From Streptomyces sp. Go-475 (GTDB taxonomy: Bacteria > Actinomycetota > Actinomycetes > Streptomycetales > Streptomycetaceae): a stretch of DNA of 64,000 nucleotides. The stretch covers positions 1,779,501 to 1,843,500 of the forward strand of contig NZ_CP026121.1 in the NCBI RefSeq assembly GCF_003330845.1, in the 5' to 3' direction. The notes beneath the pieces were generated by a model that worked only from the letters and a program-made list of their open reading frames with translations, made no database searches and had not been told where the DNA came from. Position numbers and translations under genes: made by a program. Positions 10,169-19,240 of the stretch are shown one piece after another (the stretch's first letter is position 1; every line of letters starts with the position of its first letter).

Positions 10169-10767
10169 TGCCGCAGGGACAGCCGAGTGTGGTGCCGGAC
10201 GACGGACTGACGACCCGGCAGCGCCGCAACCGGCCGCTGGTCGTGGTGCACACGGGCGTCGGCAAGGGCAAGTCCACCGCCGCGTTCGGGCTCGCGCTGC
10301 GGGCCTGGAACCAGGGGTGGCCCATCGGGGTGTTCCAGTTCGTCAAGTCGGCGAAGTGGAAGGTCGGCGAGGAGCGGGCGCTGCGGGTGCTCGGCGACTC
10401 CGGCGAGGGCGGCACCGTCACCTGGCACAAGATGGGCGAGGGCTGGTCCTGGGTGCAGCGCGACGCCCAGATGGACAACGAGGAGAAGGCCCGGGAGGGC
10501 TGGGAGCAGGTCAAGCGGGACCTCGCGAACGAGACGTACCGGCTGTACGTGCTCGACGAGTTCGCGTACCCGATGCACTGGGGGTGGGTCGACACCGACG
10601 AGGTCGTCGACGTCCTGCGGAACCGGCCCGGGACGCAGCACGTGGTGATCACCGGGCGCAACGCCCCGGAGAAGCTCGTGGACCTCGCCGACCTCGTGAC
10701 CGACATGTCCAAGGTCAAGCACCCCATGGACGTCGGGCAGAAGGGGCAGAGAGGCATCGAGTGGTGA
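10168..10767 (+). CDS. cobO: Corrinoid adenosyltransferase CobO (CobA type)
   Basis: A 199-residue enzyme that transfers adenosyl from ATP to the cobalt of cob(I)yrinic acid a,c-diamide. The P-loop VHTGVGKGKSTAAFG is near residues 27-41, and the later VLDEFAYPMHWGW and VVITGRNAPEKLVDLADLVTDM are family signatures. The A of its ATG is the last base of the chelatase stop codon region (10168), so coupling is tight. It ends in a GTGA overlap with cobB. The length is normal. Confidence 0.95.
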   Translation: MPQGQPSVVPDDGLTTRQRRNRPLVVVHTGVGKGKSTAAFGLALRAWNQGWPIGVFQFVKSAKWKVGEERALRVLGDSGEGGTVTWHKMGEGWSWVQRDAQMDNEEKAREGWEQVKRDLANETYRLYVLDEFAYPMHWGWVDTDEVVDVLRNRPGTQHVVITGRNAPEKLVDLADLVTDMSKVKHPMDVGQKGQRGIEW

Positions 10768-12146
10768 GTGCTTCCGTCCCTCGGCTGGTCATCGCCGCGC
10801 CGTCGTCCGGCAGCGGCAAGACCACCGTCGCCACGGGGTTGATGGCCGCGTTCGCCGCGCGGGGGCTCACCGTGTCCCCGCACAAGGTCGGACCGGACTA
10901 CATCGACCCCGGGTACCACGCGCTCGCGACCGGGCGGGTGGGGCGGAACCTGGACGCCTACCTGTGCGGGCCCGACCTGGTCGGACCGTTGTTCCTGCAC
11001 GGGGCGCGGGGGTGTGACATCGCCGTCGTCGAGGGCGTGATGGGGCTGTACGACGGGGCGGCCGGGGAAGGGGAGCTGGCCTCCACCGCGCAGGTCGCGA
11101 AGCTGCTGCGGGCGCCGGTGGTGCTGGTCGTCGACGCGTCGTCGCAGTCGCGGTCCGTGGCGGCGCTGGTGCACGGGTTCGCGTCCTGGGACCCGGAGGT
11201 ACGGGTCGGGGGCGTGATCCTGAACAAGGTCGGGTCCGATCGGCACGAGGAGCTGCTGCGGGAGGCGCTGGATTCGGCCGGGGTGCCGGTGCTGGGGGTG
11301 TTGCGGCGGGCGGAGCAGGTGGAGACGCCGTCGCGGCATCTGGGTCTCGTGCCGGTCGCCGAGCGGCGGGCCGCGGCGGTGGAGGCCGTGGCGGCGATGG
11401 GGGCGCAGGTCGCCGCCGGTTGCGATCTCGACGCGTTGACGGGCCTGGCACGGAGTGCGGGTGCGTTGTCGTGTGCGGCTTGGGACGTGGCTGAGGCCGT
11501 CGCCTCGCCCGCCCACCACCCGGCGCGGTCGGACGAGCGGCAAGCGCCCGTCGTCGCCGTCGCCGGTGGCCCCGCCTTCACCTTCTCCTACGCCGAACAC
11601 ACCGAACTGCTCACCGCCGCCGCAGCGGAGGTCGTCACGTTCGACCCGCTGCGGGACGAGGAACTGCCCGAAGGGACCGCCGGGTTGGTGATCGGGGGCG
11701 GTTTCCCCGAGGTGTACGCCGCCGAGCTGTCCGCCAACGAACCGTTGCGCAAGGCCGTCGCCGAGCTGGCGAACAGCGGCGCTCCCGTGGCCGCCGAGTG
11801 CGCCGGGCTGCTGTACCTGTGCCGGGAGCTGGACGGGCTGCCGATGTGCGGGGTGCTGGACGCCGGGGCGCGGATGAGCGAGCGGCTCACGCTGGGCTAC
11901 CGGGACGCCGTGGCCGTCGGCGACAGCGTGCTCGCGGCGGCCGGGACGCGGATGCGCGGGCACGAGTTCCACCGGACCGTCGTGGAGCCCGGGTCGGGGG
12001 CGGAGCCCGCCTGGGGCGTCCGCACGCCCCGGCCCCGGGTCGAAGGTTTCGTACAGCGCGGTGTGCACGCGAGTTATCTGCACACGCACTGGGCGTCCGA
12101 GCCCGGTGTGGCCCGTCGGTTCGTGGAGAGGTGCCGGACGTCATGA
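10764..12146 (+). CDS. cobB: Cobyrinic acid a,c-diamide synthase CobB/CbiA
   Basis: A 460-residue glutamine amidotransferase that amidates the a and c carboxyls of the corrin ring. The N-terminal P-loop APSSGSGKTTVATGLMAA and HKVGPDYIDPGYHALATG are diagnostic. The C-terminal glutaminase has the nucleophile Cys in AAECAGLLYLCREL and ends with GVHASYLHTHWASEP. I chose the GTG at 10764, which overlaps the cobO stop as in the neighbouring junctions. Another GTG lies one codon upstream. It overlaps cobI by four bases. Confidence 0.95.
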   Translation: MSASVPRLVIAAPSSGSGKTTVATGLMAAFAARGLTVSPHKVGPDYIDPGYHALATGRVGRNLDAYLCGPDLVGPLFLHGARGCDIAVVEGVMGLYDGAAGEGELASTAQVAKLLRAPVVLVVDASSQSRSVAALVHGFASWDPEVRVGGVILNKVGSDRHEELLREALDSAGVPVLGVLRRAEQVETPSRHLGLVPVAERRAAAVEAVAAMGAQVAAGCDLDALTGLARSAGALSCAAWDVAEAVASPAHHPARSDERQAPVVAVAGGPAFTFSYAEHTELLTAAAAEVVTFDPLRDEELPEGTAGLVIGGGFPEVYAAELSANEPLRKAVAELANSGAPVAAECAGLLYLCRELDGLPMCGVLDAGARMSERLTLGYRDAVAVGDSVLAAAGTRMRGHEFHRTVVEPGSGAEPAWGVRTPRPRVEGFVQRGVHASYLHTHWASEPGVARRFVERCRTS

Positions 12147-12874
12147 GCAGCAGGCTGGTCGGAGTCGGGGTCGGCCCCGGGGATCCGGAGCTGGTGACCG
12201 TCAAGGGCGTCAACGCCCTGCGCGCGGCGGACGTGGTCGTGGTGCCCGTGATGGACACGGGCGAGCGCGGGCGGGCCGAGGCGACCGTGGTGCACTACGT
12301 GCCCGAGGAGAAGGTCGTCCGGGTCGTGTTCGCGCTGAACGAGCGCAGCGACCGGGCCCGCCGCGAGGCCGCCTGGGACGCGGCGGGCGAGCGGGTCGCC
12401 GACCTGCTGCGCGCCCACGCGACCGTGGCCTTCGCGACCATCGGCGACCCCAATGTCTACTCGACCTTCACCTATCTCGCGCAGACCATCGCCGAGCTGG
12501 TGCCGGGGACCGTCGTCGAGACCGTGCCCGGGATCACCGCCATGCAGGACCTCGCCGCCCGCTCGGGTGCCGTGCTGACCGAGGGGACCGAGCCGCTCAC
12601 GCTGGTGCCCGTCACCGCGGGGGCGACCGTGCTGAAGGAGGCCCTCGCCGGGCCCGGGACCGTCGTCGCCTACAAGTTCGGCCGGCAGGCGCACGAGGTC
12701 GCCGAGGCGCTGCGCGAGACCGGGCGGATCGGGGACGCGGTGTGGGGCTCGGCGCTGGGGCTGGCGGAGGAGTCGATCCGCCCGGCCGCCGACCTCGACG
12801 GCGCTCCCCTGCCCTATCTGTCGACGCTCATCGCGCCCGCCCGGCGCGAGGGCGGCCGGGGCGGAAAGCTCTGA
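12143..12874 (+). CDS. cobI: Precorrin-2 C20-methyltransferase CobI
   Basis: A 243-residue SAM-dependent tetrapyrrole methylase (TP_methylase fold). The N-terminus GVGVGPGDPELVTVKGVNAL is the family SAM-site motif, followed by TIGDPNVYSTFTYLAQ and VETVPGITAMQDLAARSG, which are typical of C20 methylases. ATG at 12143 overlaps the cobB stop. The gene ends 50 bp before cobM, the largest gap in the operon. Confidence 0.93.
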   Translation: MSSRLVGVGVGPGDPELVTVKGVNALRAADVVVVPVMDTGERGRAEATVVHYVPEEKVVRVVFALNERSDRARREAAWDAAGERVADLLRAHATVAFATIGDPNVYSTFTYLAQTIAELVPGTVVETVPGITAMQDLAARSGAVLTEGTEPLTLVPVTAGATVLKEALAGPGTVVAYKFGRQAHEVAEALRETGRIGDAVWGSALGLAEESIRPAADLDGAPLPYLSTLIAPARREGGRGGKL

Positions 12875-12924
12875 CCCTGCCGCCCGCCCATCACCGTCAA
12901 ATCCCTGTACGAGAGGACCCACCC

Positions 12925-13743
12925 ATGGCCGACGCCCCCGCCGGCAAAGTGACCTTCGTCGGTGCCGGCCCCGGCGCCGCCGACCTGCTGACGTTCCGCG
13001 CCGCGCGCGCCATCGCCGAGGCCGACGTCGTGATCTGGGCGGCCAGCCTGGTCCAGGCCGAGGTCCTCCACCACGCGCGTGAGGGCGCGGAGATCCTCGA
13101 CTCGGCGGCCATGTCCCTGGAGGACGTCGTCGCCGTGTACGAGCGGGCCCGCCGCGAGGGCCTGAAGGTCGCTCGTATCCATTCCGGCGACCCCGCCCTG
13201 TGGGGCGGTACGCAGGAGCAGCTCGACCGGTGTGCCGAGATCGGGATCGCGACCGAGATCGTGCCCGGGGTGTCGTCCTTCTCGGCCGTGGCGGCGCTGG
13301 CGCGGCGCGAGCTGACCATCCCGGAGGTCGCGCAGTCCGTGGTGCTGACCCGGCTCGGCGGCGGCAAGACACCCATGCCGCCCGGTGAGGAGGTCCGCGA
13401 GTTCGCCAAGCACGGCACCACCATGGCGGTCTTCCTGTCCGCCGCCCGCAGCGGGCAGCTGGTGCGGGAGCTGCTGGAGGGCGGGTATCCGACGACGACC
13501 CCGGTCGTGGTGGCGTACCAGGCGACCTGGCCGGAGGAGCTGGTCGTGAAGTGCACGATCGGCACGCTGGAGGAGACGGTCAAGGAGCACAAGCTCTGGA
13601 AGCACACGCTGTTCCTGGTCGGCCCGGCCCTCGACGCGCACGGCACCCGCTCGCACCTGTACCACCCGGGGCACTTCCACGGGTACCGCAAGGCCGACCC
13701 CGAGGCCCGCCGGGCGCTGCGCGAGCGGGGGGCGAGTACGTGA
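12925..13743 (+). CDS. cobM: Precorrin-4 C11-methyltransferase CobM
   Basis: A 272-residue SAM-dependent methylase. VTFVGAGPGAADLLTFRAAR opens the fold, and IWAASLVQAEVLHHAREGAEILDSAAMSLE is the CobM/CbiF type; RIHSGDPALWGGTQEQ and VPGVSSFSAVAALARRELTIPEVAQS complete the signature. The ATG at 12925 has GAGAGG in the upstream leader. It overlaps cobL by GTGA. It follows a 50-bp spacer that carries no obvious terminator, so it belongs to the same operon. Confidence 0.94.
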   Translation: MADAPAGKVTFVGAGPGAADLLTFRAARAIAEADVVIWAASLVQAEVLHHAREGAEILDSAAMSLEDVVAVYERARREGLKVARIHSGDPALWGGTQEQLDRCAEIGIATEIVPGVSSFSAVAALARRELTIPEVAQSVVLTRLGGGKTPMPPGEEVREFAKHGTTMAVFLSAARSGQLVRELLEGGYPTTTPVVVAYQATWPEELVVKCTIGTLEETVKEHKLWKHTLFLVGPALDAHGTRSHLYHPGHFHGYRKADPEARRALRERGAST

Positions 13744-14975
13744 TCACGGTGATCGGCACGGGGACGGGGGCGGCGCCTTCCGGTGACGTCCTCGCCGGTG
13801 CCGAGCTGGTCGTGGGCGGGCGGCGGCATCTGGACGCCGCCCGGCTGCCGGACGGCGTCGAGCGGGTCGTGCTCGGGCCGCTCGCGCCTGCGCTCGACAT
13901 CATCGGGGAGTACCTCGCGAAGGACCGGCCGGTGGTGGTGCTGGCCTCCGGGGATCCCGGGTTCTTCGGGATCGTCCGGGTGCTGGCCGAGCGGTTCGGG
14001 CCGGAGCGGCTGGACGTGCGGCCCGGGGTGTCGTCGGTCGCCGCCGCGTTCGCGCGGGTCGGGCTGCCGTGGGACGACGCCGTGGTGGTGAGCGCCCACG
14101 GGCGTGGGCTGCGCACGGCCGTCAACGTGTGCCGGGCGCGGGCCAAGACGGCCGTGCTGACCGGGCCGGGTGCCGGTCCGGCCGAGCTGGGTGCGGCCCT
14201 GGCGGGCTGGGACCGGGTGATGGTCGTCGCCTCCGGGCTCGGCTCGGCGGACGAGCGCGTGGCGCGGGTGACGCCCGCCGAGGCCGCCGCCCGGGACTGG
14301 GGCACGGCGGTGAACGTGGTGCTGTGCCTGGAGCCGGCCCGGGCGCTCGGGCCCGTGCGCACGGTCGCGGGACCCGGGGAGCGGCCGGCCGGCTGGGCCC
14401 TGGACGAGGCGGAGTTCGCGCACCGCGACTCGATGATCACCAAGTTCGAGGTGCGGGCGCTGGCCCTGGCCCGGCTGGGTCCCCGGCTGGGTGACCTGGT
14501 GTGGGACGTGGGCGCGGGCTCCGGCTCGGTGGCCGTGGAGTGCGCCCGGCTCGGGGCGGCCGTCGTCGCCGTGGAGAAGGCGCCCGACGGGGTGGAGCGC
14601 GTCCGCGCCAACGCCGCCGCGCACGGGGTGGACGTACGCGTGGTGCACGGCGCGGCGCCGGAGGCGCTGGAGGAGCTCGCCGACGACCCGGACGCCGTGT
14701 TCGTCGGGGGCGGCGGGCGGGAACTGCCCGCGATCGTCGCCGCGTGCGCCCGGCGGGCCCGGCGCACCGTGGTCGTCGCGATGGCCGCGCTCGATCGGGT
14801 GCCGGCCGCGCGCGAGGCCCTGACGAGCGCCGGGTTCTCCTGCGACGGGGTGCTGTCGCAGTCGTCCCGGCTCGCGCCGCTGCCGGGCGATGTGACCCGG
14901 CTGGCGGCGACCAATCCGGTTTTCCTGTTGTGGGGTGTCCGTGAGCCCCTGGATCGTGAGGGAGTTGCCCAGTGA
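13740..14975 (+). CDS. cobL: Precorrin-6Y C5,15-methyltransferase CobL (CbiE-CbiT fusion)
   Basis: A 411-residue bifunctional enzyme. The first 200 residues are a CbiE-type tetrapyrrole methylase (TVIGTGTGAAPSGDVLAGAE, ASGDPGFFGIVRVLAERFG). The C-terminal 190 residues are a CbiT Rossmann methyltransferase with SAM motif VWDVGAGSGSVAVECARLG and a decarboxylase function at C12. The GTG start at 13740 overlaps the cobM stop; the end overlaps the next GTG. The length is normal for fused CobL. Confidence 0.94.
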   Translation: MITVIGTGTGAAPSGDVLAGAELVVGGRRHLDAARLPDGVERVVLGPLAPALDIIGEYLAKDRPVVVLASGDPGFFGIVRVLAERFGPERLDVRPGVSSVAAAFARVGLPWDDAVVVSAHGRGLRTAVNVCRARAKTAVLTGPGAGPAELGAALAGWDRVMVVASGLGSADERVARVTPAEAAARDWGTAVNVVLCLEPARALGPVRTVAGPGERPAGWALDEAEFAHRDSMITKFEVRALALARLGPRLGDLVWDVGAGSGSVAVECARLGAAVVAVEKAPDGVERVRANAAAHGVDVRVVHGAAPEALEELADDPDAVFVGGGGRELPAIVAACARRARRTVVVAMAALDRVPAAREALTSAGFSCDGVLSQSSRLAPLPGDVTRLAATNPVFLLWGVREPLDREGVAQ

Positions 14976-16672
14976 TCGGCCTCATTTCCGCCACCGCGGC
15001 GGGGGCGGCGGCACGCGACCGGCTGGCCGCGGCGTGGCCGGACCGCACCCGCGTGTACGACGGGCCCGTGGGGGACGCCGTCCGGCGGGCGTTCGCGGAG
15101 TGCGAGCAGCTCGTGTGCTTCCTGGCGACCGGCGCGGTCGTGCGGATCGTCGGCCCGCTGCTGGCCGACAAGGCGAGCGACCCGGGCGTGGTCTGTGTGG
15201 ACGAGGCCGGGCGGTTCGCCGTGTCGCTGGCCGGCGGGCACGGCGGCGGCGCGAACGAACTGGCCCGCGCGGTGGGTGAGGTGCTGGGCGCCGAGCCCGT
15301 GGTGACCACCGCGACGGACGCCGTCGACCTGCCCGGCCTGGACACGCTCGGCCTGCCCGTGGAGGGCGATGTCGCCGGTGTCTCGCGGGCCCTGCTCGAC
15401 GGTGAGCCGGTGGCGCTGCGCGCCGAGGTGCCCTGGCCGCTGCCGCCGCTGCCGGTGGCGGCCGACGGGGCGTACACGATCCGGCTGACGGACCGGCTGG
15501 TCGAAGCGGCCGAGCGGGAAGTGCTGCTGCGGCCCCCGTCCCTCGTCGTCGGCGTGGGCGCCTCCTCGGGCGTGCCCGCCGAGGAGGTGCTGGAGCTGGT
15601 CGAGTCGGCGCTGCGGGAGGCGGGGCTGTCCGCCCGCAGCATCGCCGAGGTCGCCACCGTCGACGCCAAGTCCGAGGAGCCCGGCATCGTCGAGGCCGCG
15701 CGGCGGCTCGGGGTGCCGCTGGTGACGTACCCGGCCGGGGAATTGTCCGGCGTCGAGGTGCCCAACCCGTCCGACGCGCCCCTCGCCGCCGTCGGCACGC
15801 CCTCGGTCGCGGAGGCGGCGGCGCTGCTGCGCGGCGGCGAACTGCTCGTGCCCAAGCGGAAGTCGGAGCGCGCCGACGGCACCCCGGCGATGGCGACGTG
15901 TGCCGTCGTACGGCGGCCCGGGCGCGGGCGGCTCGCGGTGGTCGGGCTCGGGCCGGGCGCCCGGGACCTGCTGACGCCGCGGGCGAAGGCCGAACTGCGG
16001 CGCGCCGCCGTGCTCGTCGGGCTCGACCAGTACGTCGACCAGATCCGGGACCTGCTGCGGCCCGGCACGCGGGTGCTGGAGTCGGGTCTCGGCGCCGAGG
16101 AGGAGCGGGCCCGCACCGCCGTCGAGGAGGCCCGCAAGGGGCAGGCCGTCGCGCTGATCGGCAGCGGCGACGCGGGCGTGTACGCCATGGCCTCGCCCGC
16201 GCTCGCCGAGGCCTCCGACGACATCGACGTGGTCGGGGTGCCCGGGGTGACGGCGGCCCTGGCGGCGGCCGCGATCCTGGGGGCGCCGCTCGGCCACGAC
16301 CACGTGTCGATCAGCCTGTCCGACCTGCACACGCCCTGGGAGGTCATCGAACGCCGGGTGCGGGCGGCGGCCGAGGCGGACATCGTCGTCACCTTCTACA
16401 ACCCGCGTTCGCGCGGCCGCGACTGGCAGCTGCCGAAGGCCCTGGCGATCCTCGCCGAGCACCGCGAGCCCGAGACGCCGGTCGGTGTGGTCCGCAACGC
16501 CTCGCGGCCGGACGAGTCCAGCCGGCTCACCACCCTGGGCGCTCTCGACCCGGCGACGGTCGACATGATGACGGTCGTGACCGTGGGCAACACGGCGACC
16601 CGGGACATCGCGGGGCGCATGGTGACGCCGCGCGGCTACCGCTGGCAGAGCGGGCGGGAGGGCGCCGAGTGA
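14972..16672 (+). CDS. cobJ: CbiG-CobJ fusion: cobalt-precorrin-5A hydrolase and precorrin-3B C17-methyltransferase
   Basis: A 566-residue fusion. Residues 1-300 are CbiG: an N-terminal domain (LVCFLATGAVVRIVGPLLADKASDPGVV), a short middle, and a C-terminal domain with VVGVGASSGVPAEEVLELVE and VDAKSEEPGIVEAA. Residues 315-566 are CobJ/CbiH (AVVGLGPGARDLLTPRAKAEL, LIGSGDAGVYAMASPALAEA, VTFYNPRSRGRDWQLPKALAIL). CbiG removes the two-carbon fragment in the anaerobic pathway, so its presence next to CobN is a mixed-pathway feature shared with other actinobacteria. GTG start overlaps cobL. Confidence 0.92.
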   Translation: MIGLISATAAGAAARDRLAAAWPDRTRVYDGPVGDAVRRAFAECEQLVCFLATGAVVRIVGPLLADKASDPGVVCVDEAGRFAVSLAGGHGGGANELARAVGEVLGAEPVVTTATDAVDLPGLDTLGLPVEGDVAGVSRALLDGEPVALRAEVPWPLPPLPVAADGAYTIRLTDRLVEAAEREVLLRPPSLVVGVGASSGVPAEEVLELVESALREAGLSARSIAEVATVDAKSEEPGIVEAARRLGVPLVTYPAGELSGVEVPNPSDAPLAAVGTPSVAEAAALLRGGELLVPKRKSERADGTPAMATCAVVRRPGRGRLAVVGLGPGARDLLTPRAKAELRRAAVLVGLDQYVDQIRDLLRPGTRVLESGLGAEEERARTAVEEARKGQAVALIGSGDAGVYAMASPALAEASDDIDVVGVPGVTAALAAAAILGAPLGHDHVSISLSDLHTPWEVIERRVRAAAEADIVVTFYNPRSRGRDWQLPKALAILAEHREPETPVGVVRNASRPDESSRLTTLGALDPATVDMMTVVTVGNTATRDIAGRMVTPRGYRWQSGREGAE

Positions 16673-17256
16673 ACCGCGTCGTGCATCCCATCGAGGTCGA
16701 GTCCTACCGCCGGCTGCGCGCCCGGCTGGACACCTCCCACTTCCCGCCGCTGACCCGGGCGGTCGTGGAGCGGGTCATCCACTCCGCCGCCGACCTCGAC
16801 TACGCCACCGACCTCGTGATGGCCGAGGCCGACCTGGAGAAGGCGCACGCGGCGCTGCACGCCGGGGCGCCCGTCGTGGTGGACGTGGAGATGGTCGGGG
16901 CCGGCATCACCCGCCGCGAGACCGTCTGCCGTCTGAGGGACGCCGAGGCCGGGCCCGGGCTGACCCGGTCCGCGCACGCGATCCGGCTCGCCTACGAGCA
17001 GGTCGGCCCGGGCGCCCTGTGGGTGATCGGCAACGCCCCCACCGCGCTGGAGGAACTGCTGACCCTGGACGCCGACCCGGCGCTCGTCATCGGCCTGCCC
17101 GTCGGGTTCGTCGGCGCCGTCGAATCGAAGGCCGCGCTGCGCGAGAGCGGGCTGCCCGCCGTGAGCAACGTGTCCGAGAAGGGCGGTTCGGCGGTCGCCG
17201 CCGCCGCGCTCAACGCCCTGCTGTACCACCCCACTTCCGCCGAGGAGAAACTGTGA
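16669..17256 (+). CDS. cobH: Precorrin-8X methylmutase CobH/CbiC
   Basis: A 195-residue isomerase that moves the C11 methyl to C12 to give hydrogenobyrinate. HPIEVESYRRLRARLDTSHFPPLTRAVVERVIHSAADLDY at the N-terminus and VGFVGAVESKAALRESGLPAVSNVSEKGGSAVA near the C-terminus are the family fingerprints, the first including the catalytic His region at IHS. The GTG at 16669 overlaps the preceding stop. It ends in a GTGA overlap with cbiX. Confidence 0.93.
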   Translation: MNRVVHPIEVESYRRLRARLDTSHFPPLTRAVVERVIHSAADLDYATDLVMAEADLEKAHAALHAGAPVVVDVEMVGAGITRRETVCRLRDAEAGPGLTRSAHAIRLAYEQVGPGALWVIGNAPTALEELLTLDADPALVIGLPVGFVGAVESKAALRESGLPAVSNVSEKGGSAVAAAALNALLYHPTSAEEKL

Positions 17257-18191
17257 CCACCCCGCCCGCCCTGCTCATCGCCGGCCACGGCACCCGGGAC
17301 GACGCCGGAGCCGAGGCGTTCCGCGACTTCGTACGGGAACTGGGGGCCCGCCACCCCGAACTGCCCGTCGCGGGCGGCTTCATCGAACTGTCCCCGCCGC
17401 CGCTCGGCGAGGCCGTCACCGAGCTGGTCGGGCAGGGCGTGCGGCGCTTCGCCGCGGTGCCGCTGATGCTGGTGTCGGCCGGGCACGCCAAGGGCGACAT
17501 CCCGGCCGCGCTGGCCCGCGAGAAGGAGCGCCACCCCGGCATCTCGTACACGTACGGGCGTCCGCTGGGCCCGCACCCGGCGCTGCTGAGCGTGCTGGAG
17601 CGGCGGCTGGACGAGGCGCTGGGCGCCGGGTCCGGGCGGACGCCCGGGGACCGCTCCGACGTGACGGTGCTGCTGGTGGGGCGCGGGTCGACGGACCCGG
17701 ACGCCAACGCCGAGGTGCACAAGGCGGCGCGGCTGCTGTGGGAGGGGCGCGGCTACGCGGGCGTCGAGACGGCGTTCGTGTCGCTGGCGGCGCCGGACGT
17801 GCCGAGCGGGCTCGACCGGTGCGTGCGGCTGGGCGCGAAGCGGATCGTGGTCCTGCCCTACTTCCTGTTCACGGGCATCCTGCCGGACCGGGTGCGGCAG
17901 CAGACCGAGGGCTGGGCGGCCGCGCACCCGGAGGTCGAGGTGCGCTCGGCCGACGTCATCGGTCCCGAGCCGGAGCTGCTGGACCTGGTGTGGGAGCGGT
18001 ACGAGGAGGCTCTCAAGGGCGATCTGCGGATGAACTGCGACTCGTGCGTGTACCGCATCGCGCTGCCGGGCTTCGAGGACAAGGTGGGGATGCCGCAGCA
18101 GCCGCACTTCCACCCGGACGACGACGACCACCACCACGGTCACGGGCACGGTCATGGGCACCACCACGGCGCGCACTCGCATGCCCACTGA
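17253..18191 (+). CDS. cbiX: CbiX-type sirohydrochlorin chelatase with MXCXXC and His-rich tail
   Basis: A 312-residue class II chelatase built of two CbiX repeats (N-terminal LLIAGHGTRDDAGAEAF, second LLVGRGSTDPDANAEVH). The first repeat has the metal-binding His in GHGTR and AGHAKGD. Residues 260-265 are MNCDSC, a MXCXXC motif that in long CbiX proteins holds an Fe-S cluster. The tail after residue 284 is a His-rich run (HHHGHGHGHGHHHG) likely to bind or store cobalt. It inserts Co2+ early, into sirohydrochlorin. The GTG at 17253 overlaps cobH, and the end overlaps the next gene by 11 bp. Confidence 0.9.
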   Translation: MTTPPALLIAGHGTRDDAGAEAFRDFVRELGARHPELPVAGGFIELSPPPLGEAVTELVGQGVRRFAAVPLMLVSAGHAKGDIPAALAREKERHPGISYTYGRPLGPHPALLSVLERRLDEALGAGSGRTPGDRSDVTVLLVGRGSTDPDANAEVHKAARLLWEGRGYAGVETAFVSLAAPDVPSGLDRCVRLGAKRIVVLPYFLFTGILPDRVRQQTEGWAAAHPEVEVRSADVIGPEPELLDLVWERYEEALKGDLRMNCDSCVYRIALPGFEDKVGMPQQPHFHPDDDDHHHGHGHGHGHHHGAHSHAH

Positions 18192-19236
18192 CGACGGGCC
18201 CGATCTGCGGCACCACGGGGACGCGGAGGTCCGCGACGACGGCGGCTCCCTCGTCGACCTCGCGGTGAACGTCCGCGCGGACACACCGCCGGCCTGGCTG
18301 CGGGAGCACATCGCCGGGTCGCTGGGCGGGCTCGCGGCCTACCCGGACGGCCGGGCGGCGCGCGCGGCGGTGGCGGCCCGGCACGGGCTTCCGGTGGAGC
18401 GGGTGCTGCTGACGGCGGGCGCGGCGGAGGCGTTCGTGCTGCTGGCGCGGGCGCTGAAGGTGCGGCGGCCGGTCGTCGTCCATCCCCAGTTCACGGAGCC
18501 GGAGGCTGCGCTGCGGGACGCGGGGCACACGGTCGACCGGGTGCTGCTGCGGGAAGCGCACGGCTTCCGGCTCGACCCGGCGGCCGTCCCCGAGGACGCG
18601 GACCTGGTCGTGATCGGCAACCCGACGAACCCGACGTCGGTGCTGCACCCGGCGGACACGATCGCCTCCCTCGCCCGGCCCGGGCGGGTGCTGGTGGTGG
18701 ACGAGGCGTTCATGGACGCCGTGCCGGGCGAGCGGGAGTCCCTGGCCGGACGGGTCGACGTGCCCGGGCTCGTGGTGCTGCGCAGCCTGACCAAGACCTG
18801 GGGACTGGCCGGGCTGCGGATCGGCTACGTGCTGGCGGCGCCGGAGACCGTCGAGGAACTGGAGCGGGCCCAGCCGCTGTGGCCGGTGTCGACGCCGGCG
18901 CTGGCGGCGGCCGAGGCGTGCATGGGGCCGCGGGCGGTGGCCGAGGCGGCGCACGCCGCCCACCGCATCGCGGCGGACCGGGCCCACCTCCTGGCGGGTC
19001 TCGCCCGGTTCGCGCCGGCCGGACTGCGGGTGGCCGGGCCCGCGGAGGGCCCCTTCCTCCTGGTCCGCCTGCCGCACGCGTCCGCCGTACGCCGGCGCCT
19101 GCGCGACCTCGGCTACGCCGTGCGCCGCGGTGACACGTTCCCGGGCCTCGGCGGGGAATGGCTGCGGCTGGCGGTGCGGGACCGGAGGACGAGTGACGGC
19201 TTCCTCCGGGCGCTGGAGCGTGCCGTGGCGGGCTGA
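18181..19236 (+). CDS. cobC: PLP aminotransferase-like enzyme CobC (threonine-phosphate decarboxylase type)
   Basis: A 351-residue class I/II PLP enzyme. The PLP lysine is in LRSLTKTWGLAGLRIGYVLA; VIGNPTNPTSVL and VVDEAFMDAVPGE bracket the cofactor Asp/Tyr region. Family members are histidinol-phosphate aminotransferase-like proteins that decarboxylate threonine phosphate to aminopropanol phosphate, the substrate of CobD. I chose the ATG at 18181, inside the last codons of cbiX; a GTG-free upstream ATG at 18154 would lengthen the overlap. It closes the cobalamin operon, four bases from the convergent next gene. Confidence 0.85.
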   Translation: MPTDDGPDLRHHGDAEVRDDGGSLVDLAVNVRADTPPAWLREHIAGSLGGLAAYPDGRAARAAVAARHGLPVERVLLTAGAAEAFVLLARALKVRRPVVVHPQFTEPEAALRDAGHTVDRVLLREAHGFRLDPAAVPEDADLVVIGNPTNPTSVLHPADTIASLARPGRVLVVDEAFMDAVPGERESLAGRVDVPGLVVLRSLTKTWGLAGLRIGYVLAAPETVEELERAQPLWPVSTPALAAAEACMGPRAVAEAAHAAHRIAADRAHLLAGLARFAPAGLRVAGPAEGPFLLVRLPHASAVRRRLRDLGYAVRRGDTFPGLGGEWLRLAVRDRRTSDGFLRALERAVAG

Positions 19237-19240
19237 CGGC

